A DNA stretch of 64,000 nucleotides, from NCBI GenBank assembly GCA_021299875.1, contig JAJTEW010000005.1, positions 62,001-126,000 of the forward strand, given 5' to 3'. Both the position numbers and the translations under genes were made by a program. The stretch comes from Comamonadaceae bacterium (GTDB lineage Bacteria; Pseudomonadota; Gammaproteobacteria; Burkholderiales; Burkholderiaceae_C). Shown here piece after piece: positions 48,233 to 56,845 of this stretch. How positions within the stretch are numbered: position 1 is the stretch's first letter; every line of letters begins with the position of its first letter. The notes under the pieces were generated by a model that saw only the letters and a program-made list of their open reading frames with translations, searched no databases and had not been told where the DNA came from.

Positions 48233-48910
48233 TCAGCGCACCGCCCAACCGCCCGACATCGGGAACACCTGCCCGACAAAGCAGCTGGCTGCATGGCTGC
48301 ACAGGTAGGCCACAAAGCGGGCGTCTTCCTCGGCCTTGACCAGTCGGCCCAGCGGCACTTCGCGTTTCAATCGTTCTTGAAAACGCGGATTGGCCTGCAC
48401 TTCGGGCGGAAAGTAGGTTGGGTTGTCCACAAAGTTCTGCGCCACGGCGTTGAGCTGGATGTTGTCAGGGGCCAGCTCCACCCCAGCAGCCTGCACATAG
48501 GCCAGCTGCGCGCCGCGCGCTGCGCTGTAGCTGGCGGCCCGCTTCATGCCCCTCAGGGCCGAAGCACTGCCCATCACGATGATCTTGCCACCGCCCCGGG
48601 CCTTCATGCCGGGCACCACCGCTCGCACCAGGCGCGGCAGCGGGTCGACCATGACTTCAAACACCTGCCGCCATTCGGCTTCGTCAATCTGCGTGACGGG
48701 GGTAGACGGCGCAGGCAAGGCCAGGTTGATCACCAGCGCGTCGAGAGGCCCAGCCGCTTCGATCATGGCCTGCTCGTCTTGTGGGGCGGTGAGCAGGCGT
48801 TCATCGGCGACCACTTCGGCGCCGCAAGCCCGCAGCTCGTGGCACAGGGCTGGCCCCATGAAATCTTGGGCCTGGGTGACCAAGATGCGTTGTCCGCTCA
48901 GGTCGATCAT
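48233..48910 (-). CDS. Halohydrin dehalogenase (SDR-derived, Hhe family)
   Basis: The 225-residue protein looks like a short-chain dehydrogenase but has lost its cofactor signals. Instead of TGxxxGxG it has T-x4-F-x-G (Thr12, Phe17, Gly19), the halide/nucleophile pocket motif of halohydrin dehalogenases. The catalytic set is Ser115-x12-Tyr128-x3-Arg132, with Arg where SDRs have Lys. The C-terminal half (NPTYFPPEVQANP, VPLGRLV, GQVFPMSGGW) resembles HheC in order and spacing. Such enzymes convert vicinal haloalcohols to epoxides and open epoxides with halide, azide, cyanide or nitrite, without NAD(P). It is the last gene of a four-gene operon. Both motifs are the published signature used to find new members; the natural substrate is unknown. 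Confidence 0.88.
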   Translation of the reverse strand: MIDLSGQRILVTQAQDFMGPALCHELRACGAEVVADERLLTAPQDEQAMIEAAGPLDALVINLALPAPSTPVTQIDEAEWRQVFEVMVDPLPRLVRAVVPGMKARGGGKIIVMGSASALRGMKRAASYSAARGAQLAYVQAAGVELAPDNIQLNAVAQNFVDNPTYFPPEVQANPRFQERLKREVPLGRLVKAEEDARFVAYLCSHAASCFVGQVFPMSGGWAVR

Positions 48911-48926
48911 GTCCTGGCTCCGTTGT

Positions 48927-49337
48927 TCAGCGCAAGCCCTGACCCGCAGCGTATTCAGCCCGCTGGATCAGCTCGACCTTGTAGCCATCGGGGTCGGTCA
49001 CAAAGGCGATCACCGTTGTGCCGCCTTTCACCGCGCCGGCTTCGCGCGTGACTTTGCCGCCAGCGGCCTTGATTTTTTCGCAGGCGGCATAGGCATCGGG
49101 AACGCCCAGGGCAATGTGGCCGTAGGCTGTGCCCATCTCGTAGCTTTCCACGCCCCAGTTGTAGGTCAGCTCCAGCTCGGCGTGGTCAGGGTTGTTGCCG
49201 TAACCCACAAAAGCCAGCGAGTATTTGTACTCGGGGTTTTCCGAGGTGCGCAGCAGCGTCATGCCCAGCACCTGGGTGTAGAAGTCGATCGATCGTTGCA
49301 GGTTGCCCACGCGCAGCATGGTGTGAAGGAGTCTCAT
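48927..49337 (-). CDS. gloA: Lactoylglutathione lyase (glyoxalase I)
   Basis: The 136-residue VOC enzyme starts [20 protein letters not shown], as in E. coli GloA, and carries the metal-ligand pattern His5, Glu57-like ([10 protein letters not shown]), His74-like (GHIALGV) and a C-terminal Glu (KVELIQ). It isomerises the hemithioacetal of methylglyoxal and glutathione. It overlaps the thioesterase gene by four bases and precedes the halohydrin dehalogenase gene by 16. Confidence 0.93.
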   Translation of the reverse strand: MRLLHTMLRVGNLQRSIDFYTQVLGMTLLRTSENPEYKYSLAFVGYGNNPDHAELELTYNWGVESYEMGTAYGHIALGVPDAYAACEKIKAAGGKVTREAGAVKGGTTVIAFVTDPDGYKVELIQRAEYAAGQGLR

Positions 49338-49906
49338 GGTTTATTTCCTGTGGGTGAGGGTATTTCAAAAACAAGACAGGCCGTGCTGGCATGGGCGTAC
49401 AGCGTGCCGTCGGGGCCCACCAGTTGGGCTTCGGCGGTGGCCAGTTGGCGGCCGCAGTGCAGGACTTTGCCAATGGCCCGTACGCGCTGCACTTTGGGCG
49501 TGATGGCCTTGACCAGTTTCACGCTCAAGTCGGCCGTGGTGTAGCCGCGGCCGGGCGGCATCAGGGTGTGCACCGCGCAGCCCAGGGCCGAGTCGAGCAG
49601 GCTGGCAAACCAGCCACCGTGCACTGTGCCCAGCGGGTTCATGTGCTGCACGCCGGGCGTGCCCTGAAAAATGGCCAGACCCGGGCCGACCTCGATCAGC
49701 ATGAAGTCCAGCGTTTTGGCCATGTGCGCGTAAGGCAGCGCGCCCGACAACAAGTCTTGCATCACCTGCAGTCCGGTTTTGCCCGCCACTTGGTCAGGAC
49801 GGGCCAAACCGGGGCCGACCCCGGCATCCATGCGTGCGCGCACAACGCGCTCTTGGGTCAACCAGGCCTCTAAATCGTTGGGGCGTGTGTCGGACGGGGT
49901 GCTCAT
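49334..49906 (-). CDS. PaaI-type hotdog-fold thioesterase
   Basis: The 190-residue protein is a hotdog acyl-CoA thioesterase of the PaaI/YdiI type. The motif [22 protein letters not shown] contains the HGG turn and the acidic catalytic Asp, and [17 protein letters not shown] forms the following strand. It hydrolyses acyl- or aryl-CoA. The ATG at 49906 is chosen; a TTG six codons upstream is possible. It lies 14 bases after the SDR gene and overlaps gloA. Confidence 0.85.
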   Translation of the reverse strand: MSTPSDTRPNDLEAWLTQERVVRARMDAGVGPGLARPDQVAGKTGLQVMQDLLSGALPYAHMAKTLDFMLIEVGPGLAIFQGTPGVQHMNPLGTVHGGWFASLLDSALGCAVHTLMPPGRGYTTADLSVKLVKAITPKVQRVRAIGKVLHCGRQLATAEAQLVGPDGTLYAHASTACLVFEIPSPTGNKP

Positions 49907-49920
49907 GGAAACGGCCGCTT

Positions 49921-50727
49921 TCAAACCGGAACGGTGTAGTTGAGCGCCATGCGGCCGCCATCGACGGTGACGATTTCACCGGTGATGTAACTGGCCGCAT
50001 CGCTGGCCAAAAAGGCCACCACCTTGGCCACTTCGTCGGGCTCGCCCAGGCGCTTCATCGGGGTGCGCATCATGATTTTCTTTTCGGCCGCTTCGCTGGT
50101 CAGCACGGCTTGGCGAGCCAGTTCGGTGGCAATGGTGCCCGGGGCCACGGCGTTCACGCGGATGCCAAAGTCGGCCAGTGCCAGCGACATGGCGCGCGTC
50201 AACTGGTTGATGCCGCCCTTGCTCACGTTGTAGCTGGCGATGTTGGGGATGGCCAGCACCGCATTGACCGAACTCATGTTGACAATCGCGCCGCCTCCTG
50301 TGCTTTTCATGGCACGGGCTGCGGCCTGGCCCATCAAGAACGAGCCCTTGATGTTCACGTTGATGACGGCATCAAAGTCTTCTTCGGTCACGTCCAGAAA
50401 ATCAGCCGCCCTGAAAATACCCGCGTTGTTGACCAGCACGTCGATTCGGCCAAAGGCCTGCAGCACATGGTCCACCAGCGCGTCGACATCGGCTTTGCGC
50501 GAGACGTCGCAGGCCATGAAACCGGCGCTGTGGCCAGCACTGCGCAATTCGGTGGCCACGGCAGCGCCGCGCTCGCTGTTCACATCGGCCAGCACCACAT
50601 GGGCTCCTTCATTCGCAAATCGGCGGGCACAGGCCTCGCCAATGCCGTTGGCCGCGCCGGTGACGATGACCACGCGGCCTTGCAGGCCAAAGGAAAGGGC
50701 ATTGGACAGGGTGGTGGGGGTGGGCAT
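49921..50727 (-). CDS. Short-chain dehydrogenase/reductase (FabG-like)
   Basis: The 268-residue classical SDR has the nucleotide motif TGAANGIG (about residues 23-30), NNAG, and the catalytic Ser-Tyr-Lys in NMSSVNAVLAIPNIASYNVSK. In contrast to its downstream cousin, the halohydrin dehalogenase-like gene, all cofactor residues are kept. It oxidises or reduces an alcohol/ketone with NAD(P); the substrate is unknown. It heads the operon. Confidence 0.9.
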   Translation of the reverse strand: MPTPTTLSNALSFGLQGRVVIVTGAANGIGEACARRFANEGAHVVLADVNSERGAAVATELRSAGHSAGFMACDVSRKADVDALVDHVLQAFGRIDVLVNNAGIFRAADFLDVTEEDFDAVINVNIKGSFLMGQAAARAMKSTGGGAIVNMSSVNAVLAIPNIASYNVSKGGINQLTRAMSLALADFGIRVNAVAPGTIATELARQAVLTSEAAEKKIMMRTPMKRLGEPDEVAKVVAFLASDAASYITGEIVTVDGGRMALNYTVPV

Positions 50728-50914
50728 GTTTCGGTCTCCTGGCAGCGGGTTTCAATGGGGGTTCATGCTGCCACAGTCTGGTGGGGTGGTCTGTCACATT
50801 CAAGCGCGGGGAAGATATTTCACAGTCCGTGTCACGTTCAGGCGCTGCAACGCCCTGAGGCAGCGACAATGCAAGCATCGCCTGCTCAGGCATTGTCCAG
50901 GACATCCCCCTTTC

Positions 50915-51166
50915 ATGCCCCCATCATTCCCCAGCGCTCCCAAGCCTGCTGTCCCCGATTTGTGCGAACCCTGCGCTGGCATTCAGCGCCACTGGCGCAA
51001 AGCCCCTGGCCACGCCGAACTGGTGCAAGGCACGCACAGCCGCGAAGACCGTGGCAGCGGCCAAGCCAGCTTCACCCGTTACCGATGCGACCGCTGCGGC
51101 GCGGCCTGGGAATATGAAAACAACAAGGCCAACCAGCACGCAGGCTGGGCTTTGCTGGAACACTGA
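50915..51166 (+). CDS. Small putative zinc-ribbon protein
   Basis: The 83-residue protein has two CxxC pairs (Cys17/Cys20 and Cys58/Cys61), the pattern of a zinc ribbon, with a basic stretch between and an aromatic end (RCGAAWEYENN). I do not recognise a named family. It lies nine bases before the RIO kinase gene and is probably co-transcribed with it. The start is the Met closest to the first CxxC; the frame is open further upstream without a good alternative. Confidence 0.6.
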   Translation: MPPSFPSAPKPAVPDLCEPCAGIQRHWRKAPGHAELVQGTHSREDRGSGQASFTRYRCDRCGAAWEYENNKANQHAGWALLEH

Positions 51167-51175
51167 AGCCACCGC

Positions 51176-52057
51176 ATGAAAGCACCACCGAGGCTGCAGA
51201 CCCTGGTCGAAGAGGGCCTGATCGACACCGTGGTGCGTCAGCTCATGAGTGGCAAAGAGGCCATGGTGTTCGTGGTCCGTTGTGGCGACGAGACCCGCTG
51301 CGCCAAGATCTACAAAGAGGCCACCCACCGCAGCTTTAGGCAAGCGGTGGATTACACCGAAAACCGCAAGGTCAAAAACTCGCGTTCGGCCCGCGCCATG
51401 GCCAAGGGCAGCAAGTTTGGCCGCCAAGAACAAGAAGCTGCTTGGCAAAGCGCTGAGGTGGATGCGCTCTACCGACTGGCTGCAGCCGGTGTGCGCGTGC
51501 CCCGGCCCTTCAACTTTTTTGACGGTGTGCTGCTCATGGAGCTGGTCACCGACGCCCATGGCGACGCTGCGCCGCGCCTGAACGATGTGGCCTTCAGCCC
51601 CGCGCAAGCCCAGCAACACCACGCCACCCTGATCGGCGAGGTGGTGCGCATGCTGTGTGCGGGCGTGGTGCATGGCGACTTGTCGGAGTTCAATATTTTG
51701 TTGGCCCACATTCCCGGCGAGGGCGACTTGCCCGGTGTGGACGAGCCCGTGATCATCGACCTGCCGCAAGCGGTGGACGCGGCCGGCAACCACCACGCCC
51801 AGCGCATGCTGCTGCGCGATGTGGGTAACCTGCGTGACTTTTTCGGGCAATTTGCGCCCGAGTTGCGCCAGACCGAATACGGCCCCGAAATCTGGAGCCT
51901 GTACCAAGCGGGATTGCTGAGCAACGAGACGGCGCTCACGGGCCGCTTTGAGCGCTCGACGGCCAGTGTTGACATGGCGGCCGTGCTGCGCGAGATCGAC
52001 GACGCGCGTGACGAAGAAGCGGCGCGGCGTTTGCGCATGGCCACGCCTGCAGCCTGA
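51176..52057 (+). CDS. RIO1-like serine/threonine protein kinase (PA4780 type)
   Basis: The 293-residue kinase shows the RIO layout: a short nucleotide loop (SGKEAMVFVV, about 25-34), the ATP lysine (Lys44, CAKIYK), the flexible loop with KGSKFGRQEQEAAW (78-91), the catalytic HGDLSEFNIL (166-175, Asp168) and the metal site IIDLPQAVD (193-201, Asp195). RIO1 helps mature the small ribosomal subunit in eukaryotes and archaea; bacterial versions are less understood. The stop codon overlaps the start of the DTW gene by one base. Confidence 0.9.
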   Translation: MKAPPRLQTLVEEGLIDTVVRQLMSGKEAMVFVVRCGDETRCAKIYKEATHRSFRQAVDYTENRKVKNSRSARAMAKGSKFGRQEQEAAWQSAEVDALYRLAAAGVRVPRPFNFFDGVLLMELVTDAHGDAAPRLNDVAFSPAQAQQHHATLIGEVVRMLCAGVVHGDLSEFNILLAHIPGEGDLPGVDEPVIIDLPQAVDAAGNHHAQRMLLRDVGNLRDFFGQFAPELRQTEYGPEIWSLYQAGLLSNETALTGRFERSTASVDMAAVLREIDDARDEEAARRLRMATPAA

Positions 52058-52824
52058 TGCAGGCACAGGTCATGACGATCCCGAATCGATTGCCCCACGC
52101 CGTCTCGCGCCTGCGCACCGAGCGCCTGGCCCGCAGCGCCAAGCCCTTCATGGCCCGTGGCGGCATCAAAGGCGATCGCTGCCCCGGTTGCCGCCTGGTG
52201 CCCAGCCACTGCATCTGCGCCTTGCACCCAGAGGTGCCCACGCCAGTGGGCATGTGTTTGCTGATGGCCGACATCGAGCCCCTCAAACCCAGCAACACCG
52301 GCTGGCTGATCGCCGATGTGGTGCCCGACACTTTCGCTTTTGGGTGGACCCGCACCGAGGTGGACCCGGCCTTGCTGGCGCTGCTGGCCGATCCGCAGTG
52401 GCAGCCGTATGTGGTTTTTCCGGATGAATTTGTGGAGCCTGAGAGGGTGGTGCACGCGGTGCCCACCCTGTCAAAAAACTTGCCCTCTGCCCAGCGCCCG
52501 TTGTTCATCCTGCTCGACGCCACCTGGCCCGAAGCCCGCAAGATGTTCCGCAAAAGCCCCTACCTGAACCGCTTGCCCGTGCTCAGCCTGGCCCCCGACC
52601 AGGTCTCGCGTTACCAACTGCGCCGCTCCAAACGCGATGACCACTTTTGCACCAGCGAAGTGGCTTCGCTGTGTCTGGAACTGGCGGGCGAGCTGCGTGC
52701 AGCCGACACCCTGCAGGCTTATCTGGACGTGTACACCCACCATTACCTGCAGGCCAAACACCAGCTGCCGCCCAACCTGAAAGGGCCAGCACACGAGCGC
52801 TGGAAGTGCTTGAAGAAGTCGTGA
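52057..52824 (+). CDS. DTW-domain tRNA-uridine aminocarboxypropyltransferase (TapT-like)
   Basis: The 255-residue protein has a zinc cluster (Cys42, Cys45, Cys52, Cys54 in CPGCRLVPSHCIC) and the DxTW motif (Asp154-Ala-Thr-Trp157) of the DTW family. In E. coli the DTW enzyme TapT makes acp3U47 in tRNAs using SAM. Its coupling to a RIO kinase by a one-base overlap suggests a shared role in RNA or ribosome biology. Confidence 0.88.
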   Translation: MQAQVMTIPNRLPHAVSRLRTERLARSAKPFMARGGIKGDRCPGCRLVPSHCICALHPEVPTPVGMCLLMADIEPLKPSNTGWLIADVVPDTFAFGWTRTEVDPALLALLADPQWQPYVVFPDEFVEPERVVHAVPTLSKNLPSAQRPLFILLDATWPEARKMFRKSPYLNRLPVLSLAPDQVSRYQLRRSKRDDHFCTSEVASLCLELAGELRAADTLQAYLDVYTHHYLQAKHQLPPNLKGPAHERWKCLKKS

Positions 52825-52913
52825 AAAAGTCTTGACCCAGCCAACCCGGCGGGTATCCGCTACCATGACCCGTCAACAATTTCGCCCGGCAACGGGTCTA
52901 TGAGGAGAGCGCA

Positions 52914-53291
52914 ATGTTCAGTCATGTGATGGTGGGTGTGAAAGACTTGGAAGTGTCTAAAAAGTTTTATGACGCCGTGTTGGGCAGCTTGGGCTATGGC
53001 CCGGGCGTGGCCAACAACAACCGTTATTTCTACCGCAGCCCCACGGGCACTTTTGGCATCACCACGCCCATCAACGGCGAGCCCGCCTGCCACGGCAACG
53101 GCAGCACCATTGGCTTCGCCGTCAAATCCCCTGAGCAAGGCGATGCCTTTCACGCGGCGGGTGTGGCCAACGGTGGCGTTACCTGCGAAAACCCACCCGG
53201 CTTTCGCGAAGGCCCTGCGGGCAAGATCTACTTGGCTTACCTGCGCGACCCCGATGGCAACAAAATCTGCGCCTTGCACCGTCCCGGTTGA
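52914..53291 (+). CDS. VOC-family (glyoxalase-like) protein
   Basis: The 125-residue protein has the VOC fold (MFSHVMVGVKDLEVSKKFYDAVLGSLGY at the start; YLRDPDGNKICALHR at the end). Such proteins bind a metal and act as lyases, dioxygenases or antibiotic-binding proteins. The sequence does not tell which. A GAGGAGAG ribosome-binding site is present. Pirin follows 27 bases later. Confidence 0.85.
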   Translation: MFSHVMVGVKDLEVSKKFYDAVLGSLGYGPGVANNNRYFYRSPTGTFGITTPINGEPACHGNGSTIGFAVKSPEQGDAFHAAGVANGGVTCENPPGFREGPAGKIYLAYLRDPDGNKICALHRPG

Positions 53292-53318
53292 TGGCCTTGA
53301 CTTTGAACAGGAGCAGAT

Positions 53319-54197
53319 GTGCCCCACCTTGCCCACCCACAAGCCGTGAACGTCTCGCGCACCGTCGAGCGTCTGGTCACCGGCCAGGCCACCTCGGATG
53401 GCGCGGGCGTCAAGCTCAGCCGCATCCTCACGCAAGACCTGCAGCACCGGCTCGACCCGTTCTTGATGCTGGACGCTTTTGGCAGCGACAAGCCAGACGA
53501 CTACATTGCCGGATTTCCGGACCACCCGCACCGGGGTTTTGAAACTGTGACCTACATGATCGCTGGGCGCATGCTGCACCGTGACAGCGCAGGCAACGAA
53601 GGCCTGCTGCAAAACGGCGGCGTGCAATGGATGACCGCAGGCCAGGGCGTGATCCACTCCGAAATTCCACAACAAGCCGATGGCGTGATGGAGGGCTTTC
53701 AGCTCTGGCTGAACCTGCACAGCTCCGAGAAAATGAACGCGCCGTGGTACCGCGATTTTCAGAATGATCAACTGCCGCAGTTCCAGACGCCAGCGGGCGT
53801 GGCTGTGACGGTCATAGCCGGGGGCAGCCACGGCGTGCAAGGTGCGGTGAGCCGCGGCATCACGCAACCCGTGTTTCTGGATGTGCACATGCCACAGGGT
53901 TCACGTTTTGAGCAAGCCCTGCCCGCCGGGCACAACGCCTTTGTGTACGTCTACCGGGGCGCGGTGCGCATCGCAGGCCAGGCCGTGCCCTTGCAGCGAA
54001 TGGCTATTTTGAAAAACACACCGCAGGCCGACGGGGTGGTGATCGAAGCCAGTGCTGACGCGAAATTGATTCTGGTAGCAGGTCAACCGCTCAAAGAGCC
54101 CATCGTGCAATACGGCCCCTTTGTGATGAACACCAAGGAAGAGATCTACCAGGCCTTGCAGGATTTTCGGGACGGACGGTTGGGCGAGAAGGCTTGA
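53319..54197 (+). CDS. Pirin family protein
   Basis: The 292-residue bicupin has the pirin metal ligands His69, His71 (DHPHRGFETVTY) and His113, Glu115 (GQGVIHSE). Bacterial pirins such as YhhW can act as quercetinases; others bind partner proteins. The GTG start has a perfect AGGAG six bases upstream, which decides it; no ATG fits. It converges on dgoA. Confidence 0.9.
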   Translation: MPHLAHPQAVNVSRTVERLVTGQATSDGAGVKLSRILTQDLQHRLDPFLMLDAFGSDKPDDYIAGFPDHPHRGFETVTYMIAGRMLHRDSAGNEGLLQNGGVQWMTAGQGVIHSEIPQQADGVMEGFQLWLNLHSSEKMNAPWYRDFQNDQLPQFQTPAGVAVTVIAGGSHGVQGAVSRGITQPVFLDVHMPQGSRFEQALPAGHNAFVYVYRGAVRIAGQAVPLQRMAILKNTPQADGVVIEASADAKLILVAGQPLKEPIVQYGPFVMNTKEEIYQALQDFRDGRLGEKA

Positions 54198-54203
54198 GGA
54201 CTG

Positions 54204-54221
54204 CGGGCGAGAGCCCGTTTT
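54204..54221 (+). terminator. Probable terminator after the pirin gene
   Basis: Stem CGGGC-GAGA-GCCCG followed by four T, six bases after the pirin stop codon, just before the convergent dgoA end. The stem is short and the T run modest. Confidence 0.5.
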
Positions 54222-54859
54222 CAGCCCTTGAGGGCCCGCGCAAAAGCTTCTGCCTGCAGCTGTACCGCTGGCGCCGATTTTCCCGGCGCGTACAAAGCCG
54301 AACCCAAACCAAAGCCACTGGCACCGGCGGCCAGGTACGCTGCCATGTTGTCGGGCGTGATGCCGCCCACCGGCATCAAGGCCGCTGTTTTGGGCAGCAC
54401 GGCCCGCAGGGCTTTCACGGTGGCGGGTGTGATCATCTCGGCGGGGAACAGTTTGAGCCCGTGCGCGCCTGCTTCGAGCGCGGCAAAGGCTTCGGTGGGT
54501 GTGGCCACGCCGGGCAGCACCACCATGTTCAGGGCCAAGGCCTGCGCGACCACCGCTGGGTTGAAGTTGGGGGCCACGACCAAGCGGCCGCCAGCGGCAT
54601 GCACGTCCTTGACCTGCTGCGCGTTCAGCACCGTGCCTGCGCCGATCAGGGTTTGCGGAAATTGCCGAGTCAGTGCGGCGATGCTATTCAACGGCTCGGG
54701 CGAGTTGAGTGGCACCTCGATGATGGCAAAGCCGCTGCTGACCAGTGCCTCGCCGATGGCCGGTGCTTCCGCCGGCGTGAGACCGCGCAAGATGGCGATC
54801 AAGGGCAGTTGGGCCAGGGCTTGCGCCAGGGTTTGAGCGGGGCTTGTGGATCGTGTCAT
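54221..54859 (-). CDS. dgoA: 2-dehydro-3-deoxy-6-phosphogalactonate aldolase
   Basis: The 212-residue class I aldolase is of the KDPG/KDPGal type. The Schiff-base Lys136 (GLKLFPAE) and catalytic Glu48 (IEVPLNS) stand at the same positions as in the Eda protein encoded 7 kb upstream, but the substrate motif PLNSPEPL is typical of DgoA (KDPGal aldolase) rather than Eda (TLRTP). It yields pyruvate and glyceraldehyde 3-phosphate. The start MTRSTSPAQT is chosen; the frame extends into dgoK. It overlaps dgoK by four bases. Confidence 0.9.
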   Translation of the reverse strand: MTRSTSPAQTLAQALAQLPLIAILRGLTPAEAPAIGEALVSSGFAIIEVPLNSPEPLNSIAALTRQFPQTLIGAGTVLNAQQVKDVHAAGGRLVVAPNFNPAVVAQALALNMVVLPGVATPTEAFAALEAGAHGLKLFPAEMITPATVKALRAVLPKTAALMPVGGITPDNMAAYLAAGASGFGLGSALYAPGKSAPAVQLQAEAFARALKG

Positions 54860-55779
54860 GGGTTGAAGGGTCCATTGTGAGTGCAGGCGCTGGACAGCGC
54901 GAACATGCCCGCCCAGGTGGCTTCGGCGCCATGGCATTGGCAGGCGATGCCCAGGTGTTGCAAGGCCAGGCTGTAGCGCTGGGTGAGTGTCTCGCTGCCG
55001 ATCAGGATCACGGGGTCCGAATCGGCGTGGACGGTCTGGGTGCGCAGCTCTTCGCCGATCAACAGGCCCGACAAGTAACTGGTCAATTGGGCTGCGCTCA
55101 GGCGGTCAAACAAGCCCAGGGTGCGCACCGCAAACAGGTGGTGCAGCACGCCGCCTGCTTGCTGGCTTTGGTCCACGCCTTGTAAAAATGTCGCTTCGTT
55201 GAAGGCCCCATTCAGGTCCAGGGTCTTGCCCAAAATCGATTGCTGGCTCATCAGCGCAAACACCTCTCCGGTCATGAAGGTCTGAAACTGCGCAACGCGA
55301 CGGCTGTCAACGTGCACCCATTTGCTGTGTGTGCCCGGCAGCACCAGGGTGGCGTTGTCGCGCCCAGAAAGCTGCAGTGCGCCAAAGATTTGCACTTCTT
55401 CGCCGCGCATCACATCGGGTGATTGCATGTCGTCCTGGCCAGTGCAGCTCAGTCCCGGCACCAGGGCGATGCGCCCGGGCTGCAGCCACAGCAGGTGTTG
55501 GCCCAGCTCTGCAAAGCCTGCGGGGCAGGGGCAATAGGGCGCTTCTTGCCAGCCTTGGCGGCTGCCGGCCATGCCCGAGATCAGACACAGGGCCCCCGGC
55601 GCTTGCATCCAGTCGCCAAAGAGTTCGTGGCACACCGATTCAAACTGACCAGGCGGCACGGTGAGAATGCCGCGTGGAAATTCGCGGGATTCAAGCACCT
55701 GGCCGTTGTCACCGAGCCGCGCGCCGCGCAGCGAAGAGGTGCCCCAGTCGATGGCGATCAAAGGTCTTGGGCGGGTCAT
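54856..55779 (-). CDS. dgoK: 2-dehydro-3-deoxygalactonokinase
   Basis: The 307-residue kinase phosphorylates 2-keto-3-deoxygalactonate. The start MTRPRPLIAIDWGTSSLRGA places the ATPase-fold motif IDWGTSSLR at the N-terminus, as in DgoK; the frame runs on upstream into kdgK without similarity. GTHSKWVHV and FMTGEVFALM are further family signatures. It overlaps kdgK and dgoA by four bases each, so the three are tightly coupled. Confidence 0.9.
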   Translation of the reverse strand: MTRPRPLIAIDWGTSSLRGARLGDNGQVLESREFPRGILTVPPGQFESVCHELFGDWMQAPGALCLISGMAGSRQGWQEAPYCPCPAGFAELGQHLLWLQPGRIALVPGLSCTGQDDMQSPDVMRGEEVQIFGALQLSGRDNATLVLPGTHSKWVHVDSRRVAQFQTFMTGEVFALMSQQSILGKTLDLNGAFNEATFLQGVDQSQQAGGVLHHLFAVRTLGLFDRLSAAQLTSYLSGLLIGEELRTQTVHADSDPVILIGSETLTQRYSLALQHLGIACQCHGAEATWAGMFALSSACTHNGPFNP

Positions 55780-56756
55780 GCAGGTGTGCCTTTCGATGGT
55801 GCGTGCAAGAGATCCAGCACGGCGCCGCGTGTTGGCAAGGGTCCGACCGCGCCGAAGCCTTGCACCGACAGCGCGGCGGCTGCGTTGGCATAGGCGGTGG
55901 CGGCCCACAGGTCGTCGCCCGCCGACAAACGTGCCAGCAAGTTGCCCGCAAAACAATCGCCCGCCCCCGTGGCGTCAACGGCCGTGACCGCATGGCCCGG
56001 CACTTGGCCTGGGTGGTGGCCATCACTGGCCAGAGCGCCCTCGGGACCGAGTTTCAGCACCACCTGCGCCGCGCCCTGGGCGTGGCTCCAGGCGATGATG
56101 TCGGCCGCTTGGGTCAGGCCGGTGAGCGCGGTCATGTCTTCCAAGCTGGGCAAGAACAGATCGCACAGACTCACGGCGTGGCGGATGCAGGCCTGCGCCC
56201 GGGCCAGCGGCCACAGCGACAAACGCAAGTTGGAGTCGAGCGCCACCCGTGTGCCCACGTTGCGGGCATACGCCATGGCCGCCAAAGCCGTGTCGCAAGC
56301 CGTGGCGGAAATCGCCAAAGAGATGCCCGACAGGTGCAGCCATTGGCTGCTGGCGATGGCGTCTTGCCAATGCGCCAGGTCTTGCGGCTGCATGCGGCTG
56401 GCCGCCGATCCGGCGCGCGCATAGCTGAAGTGGTGGCCTTGGGCATCGTGGCTGACAAAGTACATGCCGGTGGGCGCTTGCGCGTCCCGCAGCACGGTGG
56501 TGGTGTCCACGTTTTCACGCTGCCAGAGGTCCATGAGGCACTCGCCCCAGTGGTCGGTGCCCAAGCGGCTCAGGTAGCCCACCCGCGCACCGGCTCGGGC
56601 AGCGGCAATGGCGGCGTTGCTGGTATCGCCACCAAAACCTTGCGCATAAAGCGGGGCATCGTTGGCATTGGAATGGGGGCGTTGGTTGAACTCGACCATG
56701 GCTTCGCCAAGCGACACCATGTCCAATTTGAAGGGGGTGAGGGTGCTGGGCTTCAT
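55776..56756 (-). CDS. kdgK: 2-dehydro-3-deoxygluconokinase (PfkB family)
   Basis: The 326-residue sugar kinase has the N-terminal GGDTSNAAIAAARAG substrate motif and the C-terminal DATGAGDCF motif with catalytic Asp267. It phosphorylates 2-keto-3-deoxygluconate to KDPG. The ATG at 56756 is chosen; an ATG three codons upstream is possible and neither has a clear ribosome-binding site. It is the first of kdgK-dgoK-dgoA and diverges from the PLP-enzyme gene. Having both KDG and KDGal kinases in one operon is unusual. Confidence 0.9.
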   Translation of the reverse strand: MKPSTLTPFKLDMVSLGEAMVEFNQRPHSNANDAPLYAQGFGGDTSNAAIAAARAGARVGYLSRLGTDHWGECLMDLWQRENVDTTTVLRDAQAPTGMYFVSHDAQGHHFSYARAGSAASRMQPQDLAHWQDAIASSQWLHLSGISLAISATACDTALAAMAYARNVGTRVALDSNLRLSLWPLARAQACIRHAVSLCDLFLPSLEDMTALTGLTQAADIIAWSHAQGAAQVVLKLGPEGALASDGHHPGQVPGHAVTAVDATGAGDCFAGNLLARLSAGDDLWAATAYANAAAALSVQGFGAVGPLPTRGAVLDLLHAPSKGTPA

Positions 56757-56845
56757 GTCAACCATGTGCAGCAGGGCGTTGGGGGAGGTGGGAGAATCAT
56801 CGTCCAAAGGCGACCGCCAAGGGCCAAGAATGAAAGACCCCCAGC

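Noticed and set aside
48233..48910. Degenerate or inactive SDR pseudogene
   Set aside because: The lost cofactor motif and Lys-to-Arg change looked like decay, but both changes form the exact halohydrin dehalogenase signature and the frame is intact.
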